A stretch of 64,000 nucleotides of DNA from Pseudomonas batumici (GTDB lineage: Bacteria; Pseudomonadota; Gammaproteobacteria; Pseudomonadales; Pseudomonadaceae): contig NZ_JXDG01000005.1 in the NCBI RefSeq assembly GCF_000820515.1, forward strand, positions 1 through 64,000. Reading direction: 5' to 3'. The stretch's first letter is position 1. Each line of letters starts with the position of its first letter. Shown in pieces: positions 37,453 through 47,055 of this stretch. A program made the position numbers and the translations under genes. A model generated the notes under the pieces. It had not been told where the DNA came from. It worked only from the letters and a program-made list of their open reading frames with translations, and searched no databases.

Positions 37453-37603
37453 GGCTCGGATCCTTCTTTCCGATAAGCGGGAAAACGACCTTATCACTGC
37501 ACTGCCCTGGGAATATGTCAGACGCTTCCGACGCCTGCGGTGCGCTGCGACCTGACGTACGCCCGGGCACAAGGTAAACTTCGCCTCCTTCGCAGGAGTC
37601 GCC

Positions 37604-38440
37604 ATGAACTACCGTCACGCCTTTCACGCCGGCAATCACGCCGACGTCTTGAAACACCTGGTCCTGACCCGCCTGATCGCCCTGATGGCGCGCAAGGAGC
37701 AGCCGTTCGCCTACCTCGACAGCCACGCCGGCATCGGCCTGTATGACCTCAAGGGCGACCAGGCCAGTCGCACCGGCGAATACCTGGAAGGCATTGCCCG
37801 GCTGTGGGGTGAGCAGGATCTGCCCGCCGTGACCGCCGATTACATGCGGGTGCTGCACGAGATGAACCCGGATGGCGAATTGCGCTACTACCCGGGCTCG
37901 CCGGAACTGGCGCGGCGTTTGAGCCGTGCACAGGACCGTGTGTTGCTCAATGAAAAGCACCCGGAAGACGGCAAGCTGCTCAAGGACAACATGAAGGGCG
38001 ACCGGCGCGTGGCGGTGCACCTGGGCGAGGGCTGGCACGTGGCGCGGGCGTTGTTGCCGGTGGTGGAGAAGCGGGCGGTGATGCTGATCGATCCGCCGTT
38101 CGAACAGCTGGATGAAATGCAGCGTTGCGCCGCCTCGCTCAAGGAAGCCATCGGCCGCATGCGCCAGACGGTGGCGGCGGTCTGGTATCCGATCAAGGAT
38201 CAGCGTGCCTTGAAGCGTTTCTATCAGGACCTGGCCGGTACCGGTGCGCCGAAGTTGCTGCGGGTGGAACTGCTGGTGCATCCGCTGGACACGCCGGCGA
38301 GCCTGAACGGGTCGGGGTTGGCGATCGCCAATCCGCCGTGGGGGCTGGAGGAGGAGTTGCGTGAGCTGTTGCCGTGGCTGGCGCAGAAGCTGGGTCAGAC
38401 CCAGGGTGACTGGCGGCTGGACTGGCTGATCGCCGAGTAG
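37604..38440 (+). CDS. rlmJ: 23S rRNA (adenine-2030-N6)-methyltransferase
   Basis: A 278-residue protein beginning MNYRHAFHAGNHADVLKHLVL, the diagnostic N-terminus of RlmJ (YhiR). Motif X/I residues are in YLDSHAGIGLYDL and the catalytic DPPF lies in VMLIDPPFEQLDEMQR. It methylates A2030 of 23S rRNA using SAM. AGGAG lies 7 nt before the ATG. Earlier it was linked to DNA uptake under another name; the rRNA role is the established one. Confidence 0.95.
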   Translation: MNYRHAFHAGNHADVLKHLVLTRLIALMARKEQPFAYLDSHAGIGLYDLKGDQASRTGEYLEGIARLWGEQDLPAVTADYMRVLHEMNPDGELRYYPGSPELARRLSRAQDRVLLNEKHPEDGKLLKDNMKGDRRVAVHLGEGWHVARALLPVVEKRAVMLIDPPFEQLDEMQRCAASLKEAIGRMRQTVAAVWYPIKDQRALKRFYQDLAGTGAPKLLRVELLVHPLDTPASLNGSGLAIANPPWGLEEELRELLPWLAQKLGQTQGDWRLDWLIAE

Positions 38441-38489
38441 GTCGTGTCGGGACGCCAGGCTTTCCCGATGTTACGGACGCACCGGGATC

Positions 38490-38563
38490 TGTGGGAGCGG
38501 AGCTTGCCCGCGAAGCTTTTAGCGATCTCGCGGGCCTCTTCGCGGGCAAGCACCGCTCCCACA
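38490..38563. repeat. REP pair / long hairpin between convergent rlmJ and msrA
   Basis: TGTGGGAGCGGAGCTTGCCC at 38490-38509 is inversely repeated at 38545-38563 (GGGCAAGCACCGCTCCCACA-like). The inner parts CGCGAAG and CTTCGCG also pair. The element fills the gap between two converging genes and may act as a bidirectional terminator. It is related to the 1304-1436 family. Confidence 0.8.
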
Positions 38564-38582
38564 GTGGGGGTGGGGCGGTGAA

Positions 38583-39230
38583 TCAGATCGGGCAGGTCAC
38601 GCCCGTGCCGCGAATCCCGCAATAGCCTTCGGGATTCTTCGCCAGGTATTGCTGGTGGTAGGCCTCGGCGTAGAAGAAGGTCGGCGCTTCGTCGATTTCC
38701 GTGGTGATGGCGCCGTGGCCGGCCTTGCTCAGTTCGGCCTGGAACACCTGCTTGCTCTTCAATGCGGTTTCCAGCTGCTCCGGTTTGGTGGCGTAGATCA
38801 CCGAGCGGTACTGGGTGCCGATGTCGTTGCCCTGGCGCATGCCCTGGGTCGGGTCGTGCAGTTCCCAGAACAGTGCCAGCAGCTCTTCGTAGCTGACGAT
38901 CTCCGGCTCGTACACCACCAGCACCACTTCGCTGTGGCCGGTCAGGCCCGAGCAGACTTCCTCGTAGGTCGGGTTCGGCGTGAAGCCGCCGGCGTAACCC
39001 ACCGACGTGCTGTACACGCCCGCGCGCTGCCAGAAGCGCCGTTCCGCGCCCCAGAAACAGCCCAGGCCGAAGATGGCGAATTCCACGTTGCCGGGGAAGG
39101 GGCCCAGCAGCGGGTTGCCGTTGACGAAGTGTTTGTCCGGGACCGCCATCGGGGTTTCGCGGCCAGGTAGAGCTTGTTCTTTGGTTGGGAGCACGTTTTT
39201 GTTCACCAGTATTTCCGAGCGCAAGACCAT
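38583..39230 (-). CDS. msrA: Peptide-methionine (S)-S-oxide reductase
   Basis: A 215-residue protein with catalytic Cys in [17 protein letters not shown], then [30 protein letters not shown] and [10 protein letters not shown]. The C-terminal [14 protein letters not shown] contains recycling Cys residues. It repairs methionine-S-sulfoxide with thioredoxin as reductant. The N-terminal extension of about 45 residues ([12 protein letters not shown]...) is usual for Pseudomonas MsrA. Confidence 0.96.
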   Translation of the reverse strand: MVLRSEILVNKNVLPTKEQALPGRETPMAVPDKHFVNGNPLLGPFPGNVEFAIFGLGCFWGAERRFWQRAGVYSTSVGYAGGFTPNPTYEEVCSGLTGHSEVVLVVYEPEIVSYEELLALFWELHDPTQGMRQGNDIGTQYRSVIYATKPEQLETALKSKQVFQAELSKAGHGAITTEIDEAPTFFYAEAYHQQYLAKNPEGYCGIRGTGVTCPI

Positions 39231-39308
39231 GTCGCAGTCCTCTCAGTCAGGTTGGGATGAGCGATACAGAAAGATAGACCAACAGTGTGCCCGAGTGTTA
39301 CAGCGCTG

Positions 39309-42002
39309 TCAGGCCAAAGGGCCGCGCGGGTAACGTTTGAGCTGCTGGATCAGTTCGAGGCCGGGGATGGGGCGGTCGAACAGGTAGCCCTGGCCGACGT
39401 CGCAGCGGTGGCGACGCAGGAAGGTCAGCTGTTCACAGGTCTCGATCCCTTCGGCCACCACCTTGATCTTCAGGTTGTGGGCCATGGCGATCACCGCGGA
39501 GGTGATTTCCATGTCGTCCTGGTTGTCCGGGATTTCGTGGATGAAGCTGCGATCGATCTTGATGATGTCGATCGGGAATTTCTTCAGGTAGCTCAGGGAC
39601 GAGTAGCCGGTGCCGAAGTCGTCCATGGCCAGGGTCAGGCCGAGCTTTTTCAACTGGTCGAGTTGCTGGTGGGTGTCTTCGGTGGCCTCCAGCAGCAGGC
39701 CTTCGGTCAGTTCCAGTTCCAGCAGGCTCGGCGGTAGCTGCTCCTCCTTGAGGATGCTGGCGATGGAGGCCACCAGGTCCGGGTCGGAGAACTGCTTGGG
39801 CGACAGGTTGATCGCCACCTGCAGGTTGCCCAGCCCACGCGCGGTCAGTTGCTTGCTCATGCGGCAGGCCTGGCGGGCGACCCACTTGCCGATCGGGATG
39901 ATCAGGCCGGTTTCTTCCGCGACGCTGATGAACTGGTCCGGGCGGATCATGCCGCGTTCCGGATGGTTCCAGCGCAACAGCGCTTCCATGCCCAGCAGGC
40001 GGCCGCTGCGCAGGCAGAGCTTGGGTTGATAGAACACGTCCAGTTCGTTCTGGGTCAGGGCGCGGCGCAGGTTGTTCTCGACGAACAGCTTGTAGCTGGC
40101 CTCGGCGTTCAGTGCCTCGGTGAAGACCTGGACCTGGTGCTTGCCGTTGGCCTTGGCCTTGTGCAGGGCCAGGCCGGCGTTGCGCATCAGGGTCTGCGGG
40201 TCACGGCCGTGCAGCGGCGCGCTGGCCAGGCCCACGGAGCCGGTGACGCTGATCAGCTGGTTGTCGACGAACATCGGTTTGTCGAGGGTGATCAGCAGCT
40301 GGCTGGCGACCTGTTGCCCGGTTTCCAGGTCGGTGTCGTCCAGCAGTACCGCGAATTCGTTGCTGGCAAAGCGTGCCAGGCTGCCGCTGGGGCTCAGGCT
40401 GTTGCGCAGGCGCCGGGCCAGGCTGATCAGCAGTTTGTCGCCGGTCTGGTGGCCGAGGCTGTCGTTGATCCGCTTGAAGTTGTCGATGTCCACCAGCAGC
40501 AGGCTGATGGGCGAATCGCTGTCGCGGGCGAAGCGTTCGTCGAGGTTGCGGATGAAGGCCGGACGGTTGCCCAGGTTGGTCAGGTTGTCGGTGTAGGCCA
40601 GGCGCTCGATGCGCTGTTGCGCCAGCTTGGTCTGGGTGATGTCTTCGTAGATGCCGATGTAGTGGGTCAGTTCGCGGTTGTCGCCATAGACCTTGGAAAT
40701 CGACAGCTGGCCCCAGTAGGGCTCCAGGTTCTTGCGCCGGCTCTTGAACTCGCCCTGCCAGCTGTTGCTCTTGGCCAGGCTCGAGGTGGCATCGAACAGC
40801 AGTTCGCTGAGATTCTCCAGGGCCGGCAGTTCGGAGAGCTTCTGGCCGTGGACTTCCTCGGTGCTGTACTGGGTGATGGCGGTGAAGCTGGGGTTGACGT
40901 ATTCCACCACGCCGTCGCTGCTGACCAGCAGGAAGGCGTTGGCGCTCTGTTCCACGGCGCGTTGGAACAGGTGCAGGGCGCTGGTGGCGGCCCGTCGGTT
41001 GTGGTTGTTGATGACCTGGGCGAACTGGTCCGCCAGTTCACCGGCAAAGGCGATTTCGTCGGACTGCCAGGCGCGGGTCTTGCCGCTCTGTTCCAGGCAC
41101 AGCACGCCGACCACCTGGCCGTCGATGCGGATGCTGGCGTCGAGCATGGCGTTGGTGTCCCGGGGGCGCAGGCTTTCGGCCATCTCCCGGGTGCGCGGGT
41201 CGTGCATCGTGTTGTGGGCGTCAATGGCGCGGCTGGTGTGCAGGGCTTCCAGATAGTTGGGAAAACCGCTGACGTCGATGACATCCGGCAGTACGTATTG
41301 CTGGCGATCACGGTGATAGGCGCAGATCGGGACCAGGCGATCGCCTTCGAGGTTCCAGATGCTCGCACAGTCGATTTCGTAGATGTCGCAGGCGCAACGG
41401 GTGATCAGTTCGGCGGCTTCGAGCAGGGACTTGCCGGCGCTGTAGCGCTGGCGCGCCAGGCGCAGGATCAGGTCCTGCTGGGCGCGCACCCGGTCCAGGT
41501 GCAGCAGCTGTTCCTGCTGGGCGCGCTGGTTCAGTTCCAGGGCGATCTGCAGGCGGCTGTTCTGGGTTTCCAGGTCGGCGGTCGGCAGGGTCGGCTCCTG
41601 GCCGACCAGGCCCTCGACCACCAGCAGGTAGCCGCGTAGCAGGTGGCGGTTGTGTTGCTTGTAGGCTTCACCGACTTCCAGCAGGCTCAGGGGCCCCTGG
41701 GTGGTGTGCAGGGTGTAGCGGATCAGGTAATGCGGGTTGTCGACCAGTTGCTGCTGGATGGTGTCGTGCAGCCGGTAACGGGCTTCGGGCTCCATCAGGC
41801 TGGCATAGGGCGAGCCGACCAGGGCACAGAGCTCGATGGCCGGGAGGCCGAACTGGCGCTCGCAATTGGGGTCGAGAAACAGCAGTGCCCAGCTTGCTTC
41901 ATTCAGCCGTTCGAAACGCAGCATGCCGAGCCGCGAGGGCACCGGTAACTGCGTGACTACCTCGGCCGCCAATCTATTGGCGACATCGGGTTGGCTTTTC
42001 AT
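39309..42002 (-). CDS. dipA: Cyclic-di-GMP phosphodiesterase with PAS-GAF-PAS-GGDEF(degenerate)-EAL architecture
   Basis: 897 residues, no membrane helix. An N-terminal PAS-like region (about 20-130) and a short coiled coil lead to a GAF domain (about 185-335) and a PAS domain (about 345-460). The GGDEF domain (about 470-630) reads ASNEF in place of GGDEF, near residue 545, so cyclase activity is not expected. The EAL domain (640-890) keeps EALLRW (about 673) and MDDFGTGYSSLSYL, so c-di-GMP hydrolysis is. Size, architecture, the ASNEF sequence and the place between msrA and aceF match DipA/Pch (PA5017), which promotes biofilm dispersal and motility heterogeneity. Confidence 0.9.
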   Translation of the reverse strand: MKSQPDVANRLAAEVVTQLPVPSRLGMLRFERLNEASWALLFLDPNCERQFGLPAIELCALVGSPYASLMEPEARYRLHDTIQQQLVDNPHYLIRYTLHTTQGPLSLLEVGEAYKQHNRHLLRGYLLVVEGLVGQEPTLPTADLETQNSRLQIALELNQRAQQEQLLHLDRVRAQQDLILRLARQRYSAGKSLLEAAELITRCACDIYEIDCASIWNLEGDRLVPICAYHRDRQQYVLPDVIDVSGFPNYLEALHTSRAIDAHNTMHDPRTREMAESLRPRDTNAMLDASIRIDGQVVGVLCLEQSGKTRAWQSDEIAFAGELADQFAQVINNHNRRAATSALHLFQRAVEQSANAFLLVSSDGVVEYVNPSFTAITQYSTEEVHGQKLSELPALENLSELLFDATSSLAKSNSWQGEFKSRRKNLEPYWGQLSISKVYGDNRELTHYIGIYEDITQTKLAQQRIERLAYTDNLTNLGNRPAFIRNLDERFARDSDSPISLLLVDIDNFKRINDSLGHQTGDKLLISLARRLRNSLSPSGSLARFASNEFAVLLDDTDLETGQQVASQLLITLDKPMFVDNQLISVTGSVGLASAPLHGRDPQTLMRNAGLALHKAKANGKHQVQVFTEALNAEASYKLFVENNLRRALTQNELDVFYQPKLCLRSGRLLGMEALLRWNHPERGMIRPDQFISVAEETGLIIPIGKWVARQACRMSKQLTARGLGNLQVAINLSPKQFSDPDLVASIASILKEEQLPPSLLELELTEGLLLEATEDTHQQLDQLKKLGLTLAMDDFGTGYSSLSYLKKFPIDIIKIDRSFIHEIPDNQDDMEITSAVIAMAHNLKIKVVAEGIETCEQLTFLRRHRCDVGQGYLFDRPIPGLELIQQLKRYPRGPLA

Positions 42003-42229
42003 TGATAGCTCGCTTCAAGAGTACGGGTCACGCTGGGTAAAGACCGTTTTTCTGGCGTGTTGGGCAAGGTTGCATTAAGCGGGTCAGGCTGACAAGCAGA
42101 ACAGTGGCTCTGTGCCTTCAATGTATCGGCCGAGAGGAGAATTTCTTCAGTGAACGGGCCTGGCCACCGGTCTATTTCGCGGTGTTCCCGGTGTTTGCAG
42201 GGCGTTTGCGGGGTTACCCGGGACGCGGG

Positions 42230-42256
42230 CAAAAAAAGCCCCGCCAAGCGGCGGGG
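42230..42256 (-). terminator. Intrinsic terminator of the aceEF operon
   Basis: Read on the minus strand, CCCCGCC-GCTT-GGCGGGG forms a strong hairpin followed by C and seven T residues. It lies about 75 nt after the aceF stop. The remaining 42003-42229 upstream of dipA shows no gene. Confidence 0.9.
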
Positions 42257-42294
42257 TTGAGGTACGAGCGTGGCGCTCGGAAATCGATGCACGG

Positions 42295-42324
42295 ATCCGG
42301 TCTCCTCGAAGTAGGAGACCGGAT
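42295..42324 (-). other. Perfect 12-bp stem-loop just after the aceF stop
   Basis: ATCCGGTCTCCT at 42295-42306 and AGGAGACCGGAT at 42313-42324 pair exactly around a six-base loop, seven bases past the end of aceF and before the terminator at 42230-42256. No T-run follows, so it is more likely a 3' stability or processing element than a terminator. Confidence 0.6.
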
Positions 42325-42330
42325 TCGCGG

Positions 42331-44289
42331 TTACAGCAGGATGGTGCGGATATCCGCCAGCAGGTCGCTCAGGCGCTTGGTGAAGCGCGCGGCGGCGGCG
42401 CCGTTGATCACGCGGTGATCGTAGGACAGCGACAGCGGCAGCATCAGCTTGGGCTGGAAGGCCTTGCCGTCCCAGACCGGCTGGATGGTGGCCTTGGAGA
42501 CACCGAGGATCGCCACTTCCGGCGCGTTGACGATCGGCGTGAAGCCGGTGCCGCCAATGTGCCCGAGGCTGGAGATGGTGAAGCAGGCACCCTGCATCTC
42601 GTCGGCGGAGAGTTTCTTGGTCCGGGCCTTTTCCGCCAGGGAAGCCGCTTCGGCAGCGAGTTGCAGCAGGTTCTTCCGGTCGACGTCCTTGATGACCGGT
42701 ACCAGCAGGCCATCCGGGGTGTCGACGGCGAAGCCGATGTTGACGTACTTCTTGCGAATGATCGCCTTGCCGCTCGGGGCCAGCGAACTGTTGAAGTCCG
42801 GCAGTTCCTTGAGCAGGTGGGCGCAGGTCTTGAGCAGCAGCGGCAGGATGGTCAGCTTGACGCCGGCCTTCTCGGCCGCGGCTTTCTGGGCCACGCGGAA
42901 CGCTTCCAGCTCGGTGATATCCGCCGAGTCGAATTGGGTCACGTGCGGCACGTTCAGCCAGCTGCGGTGCAGGTTGGCGGCGCCCGCCTGCATCAGGCGG
43001 GTCATCGGCACTTCTTCGATTTCACCGAAGCGGCTGAAATCCACCACCGGGATCGGCGGGATGCCGGCACCGCCGGTTGCGCCGGCAGCAGCAGCGGCCG
43101 GTGCTTCCTTGGCCTTCTGCATCATGGCCTTGACGTAGGCCTGCACGTCTTCCTTGAGGATGCGACCGTGCGGACCGCTTGCGCTCACGGCGCTCAACTC
43201 GACGCCGAATTCACGGGCCAGTTGGCGTACCGCCGGACCTGCGTGAACCTTGGCGCTCGAATTGACCGGTGCGGCCGCCGGAGCGGCAGCGGGTGCAGGT
43301 GCCGCGGCAGGTGCCGCTGCCTGGGCCGGAGCAGCCGGTGCCGCCGCCTGTGCAGGCGCGGCTGGGGCGGCAGCGCCCTTGACCTTCAGTTTGAGGATCA
43401 GGTCACCGGTACCGACTTCGTCGTCCAGCTTGATGGAAACGCTTTCCACCACGCCGGCGGCCGGTGATGGGATTTCCATGCTGGCCTTGTCGGATTCGAG
43501 GGTGATCAGCGACTGATCGACCTCGACGGTGTCACCGGCCTTGACCGAGACTTCGATGATCTTGGCCTTGCCTGACGAACCGATGTCCGGCACGTGGATG
43601 TCCTGGACGCTGTCGGCGACCGCGGCGGCCGGTGCAGCGGCTGGCGCCGGAGCGGCAGCAGGCGCGGCGGCGGCCTGGGTCGTTGCTGGAGCTGCGGCTG
43701 CGGCTGGCGCTGCGCCGGCCACTTTCAGGACCAGGATCAGGTCGCCGGTACCGACTTCGTCGTTGAGCTTGACGTTGATGCTTTCCACGACGCCGGCGGC
43801 CGGCGACGGGATTTCCATGCTGGCCTTGTCGGACTCGAGGGTGATCAGGGATTGATCCGCTTCGATGCTGTCGCCGACCTTGACCGAGATCTCGATGATC
43901 TGGGCCTTGCCCGACGAACCGATGTCCGGCACATGCACTTGTTGCACCGAGGCGGCGGCAGGCGCAGCGCTCGGCGCGGCAGCCGGTGCGGCGGCAACCG
44001 GAGCAGCAGCCTGGGCGGCAGGCGCCGGGGCAGCCGCAGGAGCCGCGGCAGCGGCGCCCTCGACTTCCAGTTCCAGCAGTTCGTCGCCTTCTTTCAGGCG
44101 GTCGCCCAGCTTCACTTTCAGGCTCTTGACGATGCCGGCTTTCGGCGCGGGCACTTCCATGCTCGCCTTGTCCGATTCCAGCGTCAGGATGCTCTGGTCG
44201 GCTTCGATGCGATCGCCGACCTTCACAAACAGTTCGATTACTTCACCTTCACCGCTGCCGATGTCAGGTACGCGAATGAGTTCGCTCAC
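42331..44289 (-). CDS. aceF: Pyruvate dehydrogenase E2, dihydrolipoamide acetyltransferase, with three lipoyl domains
   Basis: 652 residues. Three lipoyl domains at about 1-78, 118-196 and 236-314 each carry the lipoylated Lys in the sequence ESDKASME, and are joined by Ala/Pro-rich flexible linkers. A peripheral-subunit-binding domain (AVRQLAREFGVELSAVSASG) is near residue 355, and the catalytic acetyltransferase domain fills the rest with the active-site His in SYDHRVINGAAAARF. It transfers acetyl groups to CoA in the pyruvate dehydrogenase core. The P. aeruginosa protein, as I recall, has about 547 residues with two lipoyl domains, so one is extra here. It follows aceE after 11 nt. Confidence 0.97.
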   Translation of the reverse strand: MSELIRVPDIGSGEGEVIELFVKVGDRIEADQSILTLESDKASMEVPAPKAGIVKSLKVKLGDRLKEGDELLELEVEGAAAAAPAAAPAPAAQAAAPVAAAPAAAPSAAPAAASVQQVHVPDIGSSGKAQIIEISVKVGDSIEADQSLITLESDKASMEIPSPAAGVVESINVKLNDEVGTGDLILVLKVAGAAPAAAAAPATTQAAAAPAAAPAPAAAPAAAVADSVQDIHVPDIGSSGKAKIIEVSVKAGDTVEVDQSLITLESDKASMEIPSPAAGVVESVSIKLDDEVGTGDLILKLKVKGAAAPAAPAQAAAPAAPAQAAAPAAAPAPAAAPAAAPVNSSAKVHAGPAVRQLAREFGVELSAVSASGPHGRILKEDVQAYVKAMMQKAKEAPAAAAAGATGGAGIPPIPVVDFSRFGEIEEVPMTRLMQAGAANLHRSWLNVPHVTQFDSADITELEAFRVAQKAAAEKAGVKLTILPLLLKTCAHLLKELPDFNSSLAPSGKAIIRKKYVNIGFAVDTPDGLLVPVIKDVDRKNLLQLAAEAASLAEKARTKKLSADEMQGACFTISSLGHIGGTGFTPIVNAPEVAILGVSKATIQPVWDGKAFQPKLMLPLSLSYDHRVINGAAAARFTKRLSDLLADIRTILL

Positions 44290-44300
44290 AGGGTGTCTCC

Positions 44301-46946
44301 TCAGCAGTCCAGTGGGTTGCGTTTTTCCGGGTTGATGCCGAACTTGGCGATGGCCTCGGCCACCACTTTAGGTTCGATGTCACCACGGTCAGCCAAGGCT
44401 TCCAAGGCTGCCAACACCACGAAATGACGGTCGACTTCGAAGAAGTGACGCAGCTTCTTGCGGCTGTCACTGCGGCCGAAACCGTCGGTGCCCAGGACTT
44501 TGAATTCCTTGGACGGGACCCACTGGCGGATCTGTTCGGCAAACAACTTCATGTAGTCGGTAGAGGCGATCACCGGACCTTGGCGGCCGGCGAGGCATTC
44601 TTCGACGTAGCTGCGCTTCGGCTTCTGGCCAGGATGCAGGCGGTTGCTGCGTTCCACGGCCAGGCCGTCGCGACGCAGTTCGTTGAAGCTGGTGACGCTC
44701 CACACGTCGGCGCCGACGTTGAACTGCTCGCGCAGGATCTTCGCCGCTTCACGCACTTCGCGCAGGATGGTGCCGGAGCCCATCAGTTGCACGTGGTGAG
44801 CCGCTTCCCGGGTGTCTTCCTCGAGCAGGTACATGCCCTTGATGATGCCTTCCTCGGCGCCGGCCGGCATGGCGGGCTGCTGGTAGGACTCGTTCATCAC
44901 GGTGATGTAGTAGAAGACGTCCTGTTGCTCTTCGGTCATCTTCTTCATGCCGTCCTGGATGATCACCGCCAGCTCGTAGCCGTAGGTCGGATCATAGGTG
45001 CGGCAGTTCGGGATGGTGGCGGCCAGGATGTGGCTGTGACCGTCTTCGTGTTGCAGACCTTCGCCATTCAGGGTGGTGCGGCCGGCGGTACCGCCGATCA
45101 GGAAGCCACGGGTGCGGCTGTCGCCGGCGGCCCAGGCCAGGTCACCGATGCGCTGGAAGCCGAACATCGAGTAGAAGATGTAGAACGGCAGCATCGGCTG
45201 GTTGTGGCTGGAGTACGAAGTACCGGCCGCGATGAAGGAGCTCATGGCGCCCGCTTCGTTGATGCCTTCCTCGAGGATCTGGCCCTTCTTGTCTTCCTTG
45301 TAGAACATCACCTGGTCTTTATCGACTGGCTCGTAGAGCTGGCCGACGGAGGAGTAGATGCCCAACTGACGGAACATGCCTTCCATACCGAAGGTACGGG
45401 CTTCGTCCGGGATGATCGGGACGATGCGCGGGCCGATTTCCTTGTCCTTGACCAACTGCGCGAGGATCCGCACGAAGGCCATGGTGGTGGAGATTTCACG
45501 GTCGCCCGAACCGTCCAGGATCGCCTTGAGGGTATCCAGTGGCGGAGTCGGGACGTTGAAGCTCTGTGCGCGGCGCTGTGGCACGAAACCGCCCAGTGCG
45601 GCGCGACGCTCGCTGAGGTAGCGGGCTTCGGCGCTGTTGGGTTCCGGCTTGAAGAACGGCAGGTTTTCCAGCTGGTCATCCTTGACCGGAATGTCGAAGC
45701 GGTCGCGGAACAGCTTCAGGCTTTCAACATCCACCTTCTTGGTGTTGTGCGCGGTGTTCTTCGCTTCGCCGGCACCGGTGCCATAACCCTTGATGGTCTT
45801 GGCCAGGATGACGGTCGGTTGTTCCTTGTGGTTGACCGCTTCGTGGTACGCCGCGTAGACCTTGTACGGGTCGTGGCCGCCACGGTTGAGTTTCCAGATC
45901 TCGTCGTCGGACAGATCGGCAACCATCGCCTTGAGTTCCGGCGAGTTGAAGAAGTGTTCACGCACGAACGCGCCGTCTTTGGCCTTGTAGTTCTGGTACT
46001 CGCCGTCGATGACTTCGTCCATCCGGCGTTGCAGGATGCCGTCGACGTCCTTGGCCAGCAGTGGGTCCCAGAAACGGCCCCAGATGACTTTGGTGACGTT
46101 CCACTGGGCGCCACGGAACACGCCTTCGAGTTCCTGGATGATCTTGCCGTTGCCACGCACCGGCCCGTCGAGACGTTGCAGGTTGCAGTTGATGACGAAG
46201 ATCAGGTTGTCCAGCTTCTCGCGGCCGGCCAGGGAGATCGCGCCCAGGGATTCCGGTTCGTCGCACTCGCCGTCGCCCAGGAAGCACCAGACTTTCTGCT
46301 TGCCTGGCTGAATGAAGCCGCGGGCTTCCAGGTACTTCATGAAGCGTGCCTGGTAGATCGCCTGGATCGGACCCAGACCCATGGAGACGGTCGGGAACTG
46401 CCAGAAGTCAGGCATCAGCCAAGGGTGCGGGTAGGACGACAGGCCCTGGCCGTCGACTTCCTGACGGAAGTTGTTCATTTGCTCTTCGCTGATGCGACCT
46501 TCCATGAACGCACGGGCGTAGACGCCTGGCGAGGTGTGGCCCTGGAAGTAGATCAGGTCGCCGCCGTGTTCGTCGGTCGGGGCCTGGAAGAAGTAGTTGA
46601 AACCGATGTCATACAGGGTGGCGCTGGAGGCGAAACTGGAGATGTGACCGCCCAGGTCAGAATCTTTCAAGTTCGTGCGCATTACCATGGCCATGGCGTT
46701 CCAGCGCACCAGCGAGCGAATGCGGCGTTCCATGAACAGGTCGCCAGGCATGCGTGCTTCGTGGGTGACGGGAATCGTGTTGCGGTACGGCGTGGTGATG
46801 GCGTAGGGCAGTTGCGAGCCGCTGCGGGTCGCGAGTTCGCCCATACGGGTCATCAGGTAATGAGCACGGTCTTCGCCTTCTTTGTCGAGAACCGATTCCA
46901 GGGCGTCCAGCCATTCCTGGGTTTCGACGGGATCGAGGTCTTGCAT
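44301..46946 (-). CDS. aceE: Pyruvate dehydrogenase E1 component, homodimeric type
   Basis: 881 residues, the usual length for homodimeric E1 of gamma-proteobacteria. The thiamine diphosphate motif is in WCFLGDGECDEPESLG, ending in a VINCNLQRLDGPV segment; HTSPGVYARAFMEGR and SYSSHNQPMLPFYIFYSMF are further family blocks. It decarboxylates pyruvate and reductively acetylates the lipoyl groups of AceF. It is first in the aceEF operon, with palindromic operators at 47056-47123 upstream. Confidence 0.97.
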   Translation of the reverse strand: MQDLDPVETQEWLDALESVLDKEGEDRAHYLMTRMGELATRSGSQLPYAITTPYRNTIPVTHEARMPGDLFMERRIRSLVRWNAMAMVMRTNLKDSDLGGHISSFASSATLYDIGFNYFFQAPTDEHGGDLIYFQGHTSPGVYARAFMEGRISEEQMNNFRQEVDGQGLSSYPHPWLMPDFWQFPTVSMGLGPIQAIYQARFMKYLEARGFIQPGKQKVWCFLGDGECDEPESLGAISLAGREKLDNLIFVINCNLQRLDGPVRGNGKIIQELEGVFRGAQWNVTKVIWGRFWDPLLAKDVDGILQRRMDEVIDGEYQNYKAKDGAFVREHFFNSPELKAMVADLSDDEIWKLNRGGHDPYKVYAAYHEAVNHKEQPTVILAKTIKGYGTGAGEAKNTAHNTKKVDVESLKLFRDRFDIPVKDDQLENLPFFKPEPNSAEARYLSERRAALGGFVPQRRAQSFNVPTPPLDTLKAILDGSGDREISTTMAFVRILAQLVKDKEIGPRIVPIIPDEARTFGMEGMFRQLGIYSSVGQLYEPVDKDQVMFYKEDKKGQILEEGINEAGAMSSFIAAGTSYSSHNQPMLPFYIFYSMFGFQRIGDLAWAAGDSRTRGFLIGGTAGRTTLNGEGLQHEDGHSHILAATIPNCRTYDPTYGYELAVIIQDGMKKMTEEQQDVFYYITVMNESYQQPAMPAGAEEGIIKGMYLLEEDTREAAHHVQLMGSGTILREVREAAKILREQFNVGADVWSVTSFNELRRDGLAVERSNRLHPGQKPKRSYVEECLAGRQGPVIASTDYMKLFAEQIRQWVPSKEFKVLGTDGFGRSDSRKKLRHFFEVDRHFVVLAALEALADRGDIEPKVVAEAIAKFGINPEKRNPLDC

Positions 46947-47055
46947 GGCTTGCTCCAGGGCGGAAAGGCTTCCAGAATCGGTTGCCTGAGTTTGCGACTG
47001 GCCTTGTGGGCAGACGACATAAATTCTTGGATGTCCGGAGGTTGTTCCGGAGTTC

